Shown piece by piece: positions 45,011 to 52,851 of a DNA stretch of 64,000 nucleotides. A program made the position numbers and the translations under genes. Source of the stretch: Solibacillus sp. R5-41 (GTDB lineage Bacteria; Bacillota; Bacilli; Bacillales_A; Planococcaceae); NCBI RefSeq assembly GCF_002736105.1, contig NZ_CP024123.1:2844001-2908000 (forward strand), read 5' to 3'. The notes under the pieces are model-generated. The model worked only from the letters and a program-made list of their open reading frames with translations. It did no database searches and was not told the origin of the DNA. The first letter of the stretch is position 1, and each line of letters begins with the position of its first letter.

Positions 45011-45048
45011 GGTGGCATTACTACTTAGTTAAGCCACCTATTTTTCTA
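45011..45048 (-). terminator. Attenuating hairpin between binding-protein and permease genes
   Basis: GGTGGC/GCCACC arms with T-rich tail on the minus strand inside the operon. Partial termination here would give excess binding protein over permeases, a common arrangement. Confidence 0.65.
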
Positions 45049-46656
45049 TTAGTTGATTTTGGCGTTTGCTACGTCCAACCCTCCACCTGGATTTACAATA
45101 ACACCGCTTACATTCGAACGAACGCCATATAATATTTCATCAACACCTAAGAAAATCCATGGCGCGTCTTTATAAATAACATCTTGTAAGTTTGCATAAA
45201 GCTCTGTTTTTCTTGCTTCATCCGAAATGGAGTTTGCCTCATCCATCATTTTGTCTGTTTCTGGATTATTATAATAAGCTGTATTTGCACTATTTGGTGG
45301 GAAAGATACACTATGGAATAATGGTTTCGTTGCATTTGTTACGTCAGATGCATACGCCGACCAACTTACATACCACATTTTTAATTTGGCTTCTTCTGGT
45401 GTTTGGGCACCATAAATTTCATCTGAAAGTGTTGCTTCTTCCATTGATTTAATCTCAACTTTGACACCAATTTGCTTTAATTGTTGTTGGATAAATTGCA
45501 TACCCTTCATTGTATCGGAGTTTGTATTTCCCCAAATTTCAATTTCCAGTCCATCCGCGTACCCTGCATCGGCTAATAATGCTTTCGCTTTTTCAATATC
45601 TTGGTTATATAATTGTTGTTTTTTATAGTAAATCGTTTTAGATGTAATGATTGAATCAAGTGGTTCCCCTAATCCAGAGTTAACTACTTTTAAAAATGCA
45701 TCTTTATCTACCGCATAGTTGAATGCTTGTCGAACTCGTATATCATCAAGTGGCTTTTTAAACGTGTTTAATGATACATAACGTGCAATTGTTGATGGAA
45801 CAGAATTAACCGTTACATCTTTTGCTTTTGAAAGTTCTTCCTGATTTTGCGCTGGTACAGGATAAATGGCATGGGCTTCTCCTGTTTTTAACATCGCTAC
45901 ACGAGATCCATTTTCAGATACTGGTTTAAACGTAATTTTTTCAACACGGTCGTTGCCACCCCAGTAACCATCAAAACGCTCAATTGATAAATAATCCCCT
46001 TGTACCCATTTTGAAAATTTGTATGGTCCAGTTCCAACTGGACTTTTTGGAATTTGATCACTACTTTCTTTAATAACTTTTGGACTAATCATTTTCGCCG
46101 AGGCAAAACGAGTTACCATTGGACCATATGGCTCAGATATCGTCACTTTTATCTCGTAATCTCCTAGTATTTCAATGCTATTAACTAAGTTAAATCCACG
46201 TGAATATAAACGAAGACTTTTATCATTTGTAATTCGTTCAATATTCGTTTTAACAGCTTCCGCATTAAATGCTGCCCCATCATGGAATGTAACCCCTTGC
46301 TTTAACTTAAATACATAAGTCAATGTATCTTCACTAATTGTATAGTCCTCGGCTAACACTTTAATAATTTGACCTTCTGCATCAAAACCTAATAAGCCTT
46401 CCATCATTGCTGATTGAACGGAGTTTGAATTCGTATCCCCTGTATTATGAGGATCCATTGAAATAAAGTTCTCATTTACGGCAATTACTAATTCTTGAGC
46501 TTTCTCACTAGTTGATTTGTTATTATCTCCAGCCGTACTAGAATTGGTTGGCTCTTTTGTTGGTTCATTCACTGGGTCTGTTGAATCATCATTTGTACAT
46601 GCTGCTAACACAAAAATCATCGCAAAAAGAAATATAAAATTTTTTATTCCCTTCAT
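45049..46656 (-). CDS. Oligopeptide-type solute-binding lipoprotein
   Basis: About 535 residues. ATG 46656 has AAAGGGAG 8 nt upstream and opens a lipoprotein signal: hydrophobic segment, then lipobox LAAC near 17-20. A Ser/Thr/Asn-rich linker (to about 50) leads to an SBP_bac_5 domain with DPHNTGDTNS, FKLKQGVTFHDGAAFNAEAV and PVGTGPYKFSKW. It binds peptides or peptide-like conjugates, nickel or opines outside the membrane. First gene of the importer operon. Confidence 0.94.
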   Translation of the reverse strand: MKGIKNFIFLFAMIFVLAACTNDDSTDPVNEPTKEPTNSSTAGDNNKSTSEKAQELVIAVNENFISMDPHNTGDTNSNSVQSAMMEGLLGFDAEGQIIKVLAEDYTISEDTLTYVFKLKQGVTFHDGAAFNAEAVKTNIERITNDKSLRLYSRGFNLVNSIEILGDYEIKVTISEPYGPMVTRFASAKMISPKVIKESSDQIPKSPVGTGPYKFSKWVQGDYLSIERFDGYWGGNDRVEKITFKPVSENGSRVAMLKTGEAHAIYPVPAQNQEELSKAKDVTVNSVPSTIARYVSLNTFKKPLDDIRVRQAFNYAVDKDAFLKVVNSGLGEPLDSIITSKTIYYKKQQLYNQDIEKAKALLADAGYADGLEIEIWGNTNSDTMKGMQFIQQQLKQIGVKVEIKSMEEATLSDEIYGAQTPEEAKLKMWYVSWSAYASDVTNATKPLFHSVSFPPNSANTAYYNNPETDKMMDEANSISDEARKTELYANLQDVIYKDAPWIFLGVDEILYGVRSNVSGVIVNPGGGLDVANAKIN

Positions 46657-46997
46657 TCGTTTCGCTCCCTTTGTAAAATTTATAAAAATATTTCCTTTTT
46701 GATGAAAGAAAATAGTTCTATCTTTTATTTTCTCCAATGGTGAAAATAAGTAGTTAAAAAATATATCTCCCATTGAAAAATTTGAACTGCATGATCATGT
46801 ACTTCCCGTAAATGCCCGATTCGAAAAGGCTAACAAACAACTGGTATATCCTTCGCTATATTGAAAATTCACTTTATTTTTTAAAATGTAATCCTTTTTT
46901 CTGAATATTGCAACATTATTCTGCTATTACATTTAAACTTCTCTATAATTATCAATTCATCTATAATATTTTGTAGTAATTTTCCGACATCAAAAAT

Positions 46998-47036
46998 AGG
47001 CTAATCAACTTTGTTTATGTTGATCAGCCTCTTTTA
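46998..47036 (-). terminator. Terminator after the response regulator gene
   Basis: AGGCTAATCAAC/GTTGATCAGCCT arms, 9-nt loop, T-rich tail in the minus direction. Confidence 0.8.
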
Positions 47037-47039
47037 AAG

Positions 47040-47723
47040 TTAGTCATTTACATATTTGTAACCAATGCCGCGAACGGTTTGTATGCGTGTTGGCTTGCTC
47101 GGGTTATCTTCAATTTTTGCGCGAATTTTTTTTATGTGGACATCAATTGTTCGATCTAGGACATCTTTTTCGTGGTTATCATATAAATAATTAATTAAAT
47201 CTTGTCTACTAAAAATCATATTCGGATGTTCCATAAAATGATACAACAACAAAAATTCATGCTTCGTAAAATGGATTACCTCGTCGTGTAAAATGACCTC
47301 ACCTTTCCTCGGTTTAATACATAAACCTCGGTCCACGATTTTTTGACAGTATAAGCCTGTCCGACGCAAAACCGCTTCCATTTTAGCGATTAACTCAATC
47401 ATTTCAAAAGGCTTCGTAATATAAGCATCTGCGCCAATCTTTAATCCGTTCACTTTGTCGGCTATTTTATTTTTGGACGAAACTATAATGATAGATACTT
47501 CATTTCTCCCCTGCTCGCGTACCCACTCACAAAACTTTTCACCTGACATCCCCGGGAGAATTAAATCCAATATAATCAAACATGGGTACTCCATTAAGAA
47601 TAAATCCATCGCATTTTCAGCATCATTAGCCGTTATAACATCAAAACCAGCCAGTGTTAATTCATCTTGAATCATTTTTTGTAATAATAAATCATCTTCT
47701 ACAACTAAAACTCTTTGCCGCAT
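47040..47723 (-). CDS. OmpR/PhoP-family response regulator, orphan
   Basis: About 227 residues. Receiver domain with DD pair (VVEDDLLL), phosphorylatable Asp in LIILDLILPGMSG near 52, Ser in VSS, and Lys in YITKPFE; then a winged-helix effector with DRTIDVHIKKIRAKI and TVRGIGYKY. No histidine kinase gene is adjacent on either side. ATG 47723 has AAAGGTG 6 nt upstream; GTG 47732 is alternative. Divergent from the di-heme cytochrome gene. Confidence 0.93.
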   Translation of the reverse strand: MRQRVLVVEDDLLLQKMIQDELTLAGFDVITANDAENAMDLFLMEYPCLIILDLILPGMSGEKFCEWVREQGRNEVSIIIVSSKNKIADKVNGLKIGADAYITKPFEMIELIAKMEAVLRRTGLYCQKIVDRGLCIKPRKGEVILHDEVIHFTKHEFLLLYHFMEHPNMIFSRQDLINYLYDNHEKDVLDRTIDVHIKKIRAKIEDNPSKPTRIQTVRGIGYKYVND

Positions 47724-47953
47724 TCTATTCACCTTTTAATAGTTATTTGATATTTTCACTTTTTTATTTTTCGTTTATCTTTCATTATAACAAATGAATG
47801 TTAAGTTTTTATGAAAATATATCAGTATATTAAATTCATCCCTTTTCTATTATTCTAACGTCTTTTTTATAATATAAAAATAATTACCTACTCATTCCTA
47901 ATTGTGTATATTTTGTATCAACTTCATTTTTCTACCCTAAATAAACGTCGGAG

Positions 47954-47969
47954 TGTGATTTTTATCACA
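47954..47969 (+). promoter_or_regulatory. FNR/CRP-type palindrome with -10 at class II spacing
   Basis: TGTGATTTTTATCACA is a perfect TGTGA-N6-TCACA dyad, matching Bacillus Fnr and CRP-family sites. A TAATAT -10 lies at 47991-47996, so the predicted start (about 48003) is 41.5 nt from the dyad centre, the class II activator position. No good -35 hexamer is present, as expected for an activated promoter. Confidence 0.75.
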
Positions 47970-48023
47970 GCAAATATTTAGCATAAAACATAATATTAGG
48001 GTAACAAGAAGGGAGTGAGTCAC

Positions 48024-48983
48024 ATGAATATCAAATCATTATTCATGTCAATCATTGGAATCATTATATCAATAAGTTGTGGCATTTTCGTCTACAATCA
48101 ATTTGTTTCCTCTACTACAGATCAAGAAGCAGCTAATTTAGAAGCCACCGAGGTCACTAATGAACAGGTTAACGCCGGAGCTCCATCAAATAATACGGCA
48201 TTTAACCCTCCTAGTATGGACGATGTTCCAGATGGGCCTATGAAAGAAGCAATATTATACGGGTATGATTTAGTAAATGAAACGCATAACACGGCTTCCG
48301 ATAAAGTTGGAGCAAATTTATCTTGTACGAGCTGTCACGCTGGCGCAGGATTAACAGAAGTCGCTACTCTTGTAGGGGTAATGGCAGACTATCCAAAATA
48401 TTTACCACGACCAGATGACATTGTAACAATCGAAGAACGCATTAATGGCTGTATGGTTCGCAGTATGAACGGTGAAAAGTTTGAAGCGAACAGTAAAGAA
48501 TTAGAATCTATGGTCGCTTATTTTAAATATATTTCTGAAGGCGTCGAAATTGGTAGCGAGCGTCCGTATGCAAAATCAGTGGATATGAAAGTTATTCCTA
48601 CCCCTAGCATTTCAGATGGTGAAGCACTTTACCAAAAATCTTGTATCGCCTGTCACGCAGCGGACGGTTCAGGTAACGGTCCAAACGTAGGTCCTGCTTT
48701 ATGGGGAGAAACTTCATTTAATGATGGGGCAGGCATCGCGCGTATGTCGAAAATGGCTGGTTATATCCAAGCTTACATGCCAATCGGCAATGAAAAGTCG
48801 TTATCTGATCAAGAGGCAGCGAATTTAGCAGCTTACATTTTAACGCAGGATCGACCAGTATGGAAAAACCATCATAAAGATTGGGCAAACGGTGCTCCTT
48901 CCGATATTATGACAGAAGAACGTCGTAAGCAAGCGCAAAATGGCACGCTTAATTGGGATGAAGTTTTAGCAGATTATAAATAA
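48024..48983 (+). CDS. Di-heme cytochrome c, TsdA/SoxA-like
   Basis: About 319 residues. N-terminal membrane anchor/signal (about 5-25), a Thr/Glu/Asn-rich linker, then two c-type domains: CTSCH at 101-105 and CIACH at 207-211. The first domain contains INGCMVRSMNG (about 140-150), as in thiosulfate dehydrogenases (TsdA) and SoxA-type cytochromes where nearby Cys or Met ligates heme. It acts on the outer face of the membrane, perhaps in thiosulfate/tetrathionate redox. ATG 48024 has GAAGGGAG about 8 nt upstream. Confidence 0.82.
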   Translation: MNIKSLFMSIIGIIISISCGIFVYNQFVSSTTDQEAANLEATEVTNEQVNAGAPSNNTAFNPPSMDDVPDGPMKEAILYGYDLVNETHNTASDKVGANLSCTSCHAGAGLTEVATLVGVMADYPKYLPRPDDIVTIEERINGCMVRSMNGEKFEANSKELESMVAYFKYISEGVEIGSERPYAKSVDMKVIPTPSISDGEALYQKSCIACHAADGSGNGPNVGPALWGETSFNDGAGIARMSKMAGYIQAYMPIGNEKSLSDQEAANLAAYILTQDRPVWKNHHKDWANGAPSDIMTEERRKQAQNGTLNWDEVLADYK

Positions 48984-48990
48984 CCACATC

Positions 48991-49030
48991 AAAAAGTCAC
49001 AGCTCTGTATTTGGAGCTGTGACTTTTCCT
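48991..49030. terminator. Bidirectional terminator
   Basis: AAAAGTCACAGCTC/GAGCTGTGACTTTT perfect 14-bp arms; between cytochrome gene and the convergent DUF1805 gene. Confidence 0.85.
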
Positions 49031-49050
49031 TATTCATTCAGTGAAAAATA

Positions 49051-49353
49051 TTATTTCATTTTTAACAGTGCTTCGACACCGCGCATACCCGCGACAATAC
49101 CGAGTGATACTGCTTCTGTTGTAACGGATTCTAATGGGGCTTCCAGCAGTTCTTCAATTGTTTTTACACCGACTGCTCTCCCAGCGATAATTTTACGATC
49201 CGACAATTTTTCATTTAACAGGTTAACATCTAAAGCGCCGCACATAATATAACCAACATGATTCGAAACGGTAAGTAATGTCGTTTTCGGAAGTCTCACT
49301 GTAACAGCCGAAAATTTACGCCCTTGCACTTCAATATTTTCCCACGAAATCAT
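49051..49353 (-). CDS. DUF1805 (YunC-like) protein
   Basis: About 100 residues. NHVGYIMCGALDVNLLNEKL and GRAVGVKTIEELL are typical of DUF1805/YunC. A small cytoplasmic protein of unknown role. ATG 49353 has AAGGAG 8 nt upstream. Confidence 0.85.
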   Translation of the reverse strand: MISWENIEVQGRKFSAVTVRLPKTTLLTVSNHVGYIMCGALDVNLLNEKLSDRKIIAGRAVGVKTIEELLEAPLESVTTEAVSLGIVAGMRGVEALLKMK

Positions 49354-49408
49354 CCACTTCACTCCTTCTCTCTATACATATGACAAAGTGTGAGTGGATG
49401 ACTCTAAA

Positions 49409-49648
49409 TTACCTTAACCCATCTTTTTTTAAATGGATACTGCCAGTCGCTTGATTTAATCTATAGTTGTTACTTTCCGCTGCCGCATTCGCTTTTAATT
49501 CTTCAAGTGGAATTTCATCTGCTGTTTCTACTTGTGATGCCTGTGCCAACATTGCCTTCACATCATTATAGGAAAGACCTGACGCAGCATTCAGTTTCTT
49601 GACCGCATCAATATTTGTACCTGCTTTCGTGACATTCGGCTCGTTCAT
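49409..49648 (-). CDS. Possible gamma-type small acid-soluble spore protein
   Basis: About 79 residues from ATG 49648 (GAGGAGGTG upstream). KAGTNIDAVKKLNAASG resembles the T-N/D-x3-V-R/K-x2-N-A repeat of gamma SASPs, but the Gln-rich second repeat is missing and the C-terminus (NQATGSIHLKKDGLR) is unusual. If right, it supports a sporulating host. A forespore-type promoter upstream was not verified. Confidence 0.5.
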   Translation of the reverse strand: MNEPNVTKAGTNIDAVKKLNAASGLSYNDVKAMLAQASQVETADEIPLEELKANAAAESNNYRLNQATGSIHLKKDGLR

Positions 49649-49765
49649 CAAAAACACCTCCTCGAAACATAGGATGTACGGATTCAGTAGGAGTTATGTA
49701 TCATTTAAAACTTCAATAAGTTGCTACAAATTATTAACATTTGCTAATCATACTTTTACTAACTA

Positions 49766-49966
49766 TTGATTTCGCTAAGGGACGCTGTTGGAAATAAAAA
49801 AGCTTATATTGAATCAAATGGTATTAAAAAAACAATCGATCTAACACATGCTGCTGAAATTTATTCAGGAACAACGATGGTGCCCTTACGTTTTGTAAGC
49901 CAATCACTCGGTTCAACGATTACGTTTGATGAAGCATTATCGATTGTATATATTACAAAAAATTAA
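49766..49966 (+). pseudogene. Copper amine oxidase N-terminal-like domain fragment
   Basis: 66 codons ending in TMVPLRFVSQSLGSTITFDE and IVYITKN, the pattern of the Cu_amine_oxidN1 (stalk) repeat found in Bacilli surface proteins. No signal peptide, partner domain or ribosome site is present; the frame opens only at a TTG. Probably the 3' remnant of a larger exported protein. A terminator hairpin (GCAGCA/TGCTGC) follows at 49986-50012. Confidence 0.55.
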
Positions 49967-50130
49967 TTATCAGGCATTCAACCGGGCAGCATCATTTTTG
50001 GGTGCTGCTTTTGCTATCTAAATTTTATAGTTTTCATTTACAGCTTTTTTATGACCATTGCCTTTAAGCGTGTTGTCTCACATTTTTTTATCTAGCTTAA
50101 CTTATCTAAACCTCATCGTTAATTCAAACA

Positions 50131-50160
50131 AAAAAACCCTTCTATTTTTAGAAAGGTTTA
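50131..50160 (-). terminator. Terminator of the 6S RNA gene
   Basis: AAACCTTTCT/AGAAGGGTTT arms, A-rich loop and T7 on the minus strand. Confidence 0.8.
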
Positions 50161-50164
50161 GACA

Positions 50165-50381
50165 AGGAAATTGACGAATCCCAATTATGCCGTTATGTTA
50201 CCAACATCGTTTTGATCCCACATTCTTGTAGGTGGGTGCCCTAGTCACTGCGTTAAACTTCCCGCTCCGTAAAAACTAATGGGGCATGTTTGCTACAGCG
50301 GTAATAAGAAGCTCCCAACGATATATTGTTCGGTCAAAAGCGTAAAATAACATTTCAATCGAACATCTTAGGATTCGTGTT
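50165..50381 (-). ncRNA. ssrS: 6S RNA
   Basis: On the minus strand the transcript contains CTTTTGACCGAAC (complement of 50328-50340). Copying it yields a product RNA starting GUUCGGUCAAAA, the pRNA start known for Bacillus subtilis 6S-1 RNA. The 5' segment CGAATCC pairs with GGATTCG near 50174-50182 to close a long helix, and CACCC...GGGTG-type pairing caps the far end. Length about 200-215 nt. A sigma-A promoter and a terminator frame it. It binds RNA polymerase and modulates growth-phase transcription. In B. subtilis the gene lies between aspS and yrvM, the same interval as here. Confidence 0.88.
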
Positions 50382-50387
50382 AAAAAT

Positions 50388-50416
50388 ATAATAGCACTCT
50401 TATTCAGAAAATTCAA
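50388..50416 (-). promoter_or_regulatory. Sigma-A promoter of 6S RNA
   Basis: TTGAAT (50416-50411) and TATTAT (50393-50388) on the minus strand with exactly 17-nt spacing; start near 50381. The AT-rich remainder, 50417-50728, has no gene that I can see. Confidence 0.8.
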
Positions 50417-50728
50417 TCTTAAAATATGTTACTTTTAAAAATATTATTTTTTTACTAGTTAAAACATATTTCTTGTTAAAAAGGACATTCCTGCATTATT
50501 TAGAAAGTAGATAATTTTACCCAATTGCACATAATTATGTCCTTTTCCCCTCATTTGTTTCAAAAATACAATTTTTTTCCACAATAAAATTTACAGTCAA
50601 TTTTTATTTTATCAACTAAAAAGTAAATTCGTCGTGGTAAAACTTCACGTTAATAGCCTTGTCTCTTATTCCTTTTGTAAAATCTTTATTTAGTTTATGT
50701 GCACTGTACACACTATCCATTAACAGCA

Positions 50729-51910
50729 CTATTGTGCAAGGAGATGGTCTTTTCGTCCGTGTAAAAAATAATATAAGAACACAAAGAAGAAAATAAAAAT
50801 GCCGAGCGCAAAGTACAATTTACCGTAACCGAATATAGGCTCTAAATAGCCAAGAAAATAAGGTCCGAAGCCTAACCCGATATCAAGACCAATAAAATAC
50901 GTAGATGTTGCGAGCCCCATCTTCTCGGGTGATGTCACTTTAATGGCAAGTGCTTGGAACGAAGAAGCAACATTTCCGTAACCGATCCCAATAATAGCCC
51001 CAGCAAGTAAAAGCGTAAATGAAGACTGTGTCGTACTTAATAAAACAAGTCCAATCGCAAATAAAATAATGCCGGGATACATCACAATATTCGCACCTTT
51101 TTCATCCATTAAACGACCCGTGAACGGACGTGTAAGTAAAAGTGAAATCGCATAAACTAGAAAGAACATACTAGAGGCCGAAACGACGTCACGTTCCTCT
51201 GCAAAAAAGTTAATAAACGATAAAATTCCTGAGTAACCAAGTGCGAACAGCATAATTAAAATACCTATCGGCAACGCTTTTAAATCGATAAATTGTGAAA
51301 TATGGAAGCCTTTTTGTGCAGGAGCTGTCAATTTAGCTATCAGTGGCATATTCGTTGTAAGTGCGGCAAATAGAGAAATACCTGCAAGTGCAACACACAT
51401 TGCAAAAATAACAAAATAGGTTGTGTGCTGAATAAGTAACAATCCGATTAATGGTCCAATAGCTGTCCCAAGCGTCGAGCTCATACTGTAATAGCCAATT
51501 CCTTCACCTTTACGCTCGATCGGTAAAATTTGCGCAATAATCGTCCCTGTTGCAGTAGATGCAACCCCTACCGCAATTCCATTTAACAAGCGAATCCCCA
51601 TTAATACTGTAATGCCTGCTGGTATAAAGTATAGAAGTAGTGTAAGGACAAATAAAGCTAGCCCGATTAATAATATTTTTTTCGATCCAACACTTTGAAT
51701 AATACGGCCTGTAATGAGTCGACCAAAAAGTGCCCCAACTATATAAATGCCGGATACAAGACCTGCCTGTGCAGTTGTCGCATTAAATTCATTCACAGCA
51801 TACGCTGCAATCGTTACCATTAATAAATAAAAAATAACGATAATGATGAAATTAATGAGCGCAACCGTGATGAAATTTTTAGTCCACAATTTTTCTTTTT
51901 CATGACTCAT
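50729..51910 (-). CDS. MFS transporter
   Basis: 393 residues, about twelve helices. Motif-A-like GALFGRLITGRIIQSVGSKK between helices 2 and 3 and a second TRPFTGRLMDEKG mark the superfamily; probable drug or metabolite efflux. It lies 11 nt after a MarR-type gene in the same direction, typical of a MarR-controlled pump. The pair sits between 6S RNA and aspS, which are adjacent in B. subtilis. Confidence 0.9.
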   Translation of the reverse strand: MSHEKEKLWTKNFITVALINFIIIVIFYLLMVTIAAYAVNEFNATTAQAGLVSGIYIVGALFGRLITGRIIQSVGSKKILLIGLALFVLTLLLYFIPAGITVLMGIRLLNGIAVGVASTATGTIIAQILPIERKGEGIGYYSMSSTLGTAIGPLIGLLLIQHTTYFVIFAMCVALAGISLFAALTTNMPLIAKLTAPAQKGFHISQFIDLKALPIGILIMLFALGYSGILSFINFFAEERDVVSASSMFFLVYAISLLLTRPFTGRLMDEKGANIVMYPGIILFAIGLVLLSTTQSSFTLLLAGAIIGIGYGNVASSFQALAIKVTSPEKMGLATSTYFIGLDIGLGFGPYFLGYLEPIFGYGKLYFALGIFIFFFVFLYYFLHGRKDHLLAQ

Positions 51911-51921
51911 GATTGGAACAC

Positions 51922-52350
51922 CTACTCTTTCTCTAGTAATCGATGGCGAATGGTTTCAAGCGTTCGATGCGTAATTTCTAATTCCTCCTGTGAAAAACCG
52001 CTGACTAATTCTTCTTCAAATTGACTGATTTTTTGTTGTAGCACCTCAAAAGTTTGCTGTCCAATTGTAGTAATTTGAATCTCTTTTTTTCGACGATCAC
52101 TGGAGGATGGTTGAATTTCGATTAAGTTGATTTTCGTTAAATATTTGATGGCGCGTGTTACGTTTGCAGGATCAAAATTTAATATTTGCCCAATTTCAGA
52201 GAGCATTAATTGTGGTTCGGAATTTAAGTAATAAAAAATTGCCCACTCTGGTCTGCGTAATTCATATTCCTCTAAAAATTGATTCAACTGCTTACCAAAA
52301 GGATGGAAGGTTAACATAATATCAAAGAATACTTTCTTTCTAATATTCAA
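51922..52350 (-). CDS. MarR-family regulator
   Basis: About 142 residues. Winged helix: MLSEIGQILNFDPANVTRAI, then the wing PSSSDRRKKEIQIT with the conserved DRR. TTG 52350 has GTGAGG about 9 nt upstream; longer readings lack a ribosome site. It probably represses itself and the MFS gene. Confidence 0.9.
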   Translation of the reverse strand: MNIRKKVFFDIMLTFHPFGKQLNQFLEEYELRRPEWAIFYYLNSEPQLMLSEIGQILNFDPANVTRAIKYLTKINLIEIQPSSSDRRKKEIQITTIGQQTFEVLQQKISQFEEELVSGFSQEELEITHRTLETIRHRLLEKE

Positions 52351-52510
52351 GAAAAACGCCTCACTTTTTAAAAAGATTGTCACTGACAAATAAATGTTAT
52401 GTGGAAATTATAGACCTATTTTATTGCTAAGGCAACACTTTTTCAAAACATGAGCATGATTATATCAAATGAAATAAAGGATTCTTATAAAGTATTAGGC
52501 TGGTTATTCT

Positions 52511-52643
52511 GACTCAAGGACTTGAGGGACACAGCTTTGTTGTACAAGTTGTACTACCATCCGTGTCCTTGTACAAGCGCAAGGATAACACGACACTGGT
52601 CACTCATGCGTTGCCGCAGTACGTGGCGATATTATCCTAAGTT
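52511..52643. repeat. Dispersed modular repeat, copy G (family-2 module with local hairpins)
   Basis: 52586-52643 reads AACACGACACTGGTCACTCA, TGCGTTGCCGCAGTACG, then TATTATCCTAAGTT, aligning with copies A and B. The preceding 75 nt contain GGACAC/GTGTCC arms and two TTGTACAA palindromes. Lies between MarR and aspS; the rest of the 52351-52810 gap is empty. Confidence 0.7.
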
Positions 52644-52810
52644 CCACTAATATAATTCGGAATTCCGGTGCTTTCTGTAAAAAGTACGTCGCTACTATGG
52701 TAGGCAATACTTTCTAATTGAGATTTCCTATCTGAATAGCAAGAGTGAAATTTATTTTGGTTAATCGGTATGTTACAGGTTTTAGTTTGTGTACCCGGTG
52801 CAGAAAAAAA

Positions 52811-52846
52811 AAAGCGCAAAATCAACAATGTGATTTTGCGCTTTGT
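52811..52846 (-). terminator. Terminator of the hisS-aspS operon
   Basis: AAAGCGCAAAATCA/TGATTTTGCGCTTT arms and T10 on the minus strand. Confidence 0.88.
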
Positions 52847-52851
52847 ATAAA

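Noticed and set aside
46860-46920. Possible CodY box upstream of the Opp binding-protein gene
   Set aside because: Only a partial match (ATTCAGAAAA) to the 15-nt consensus in an AT-rich region; not distinguishable from chance.
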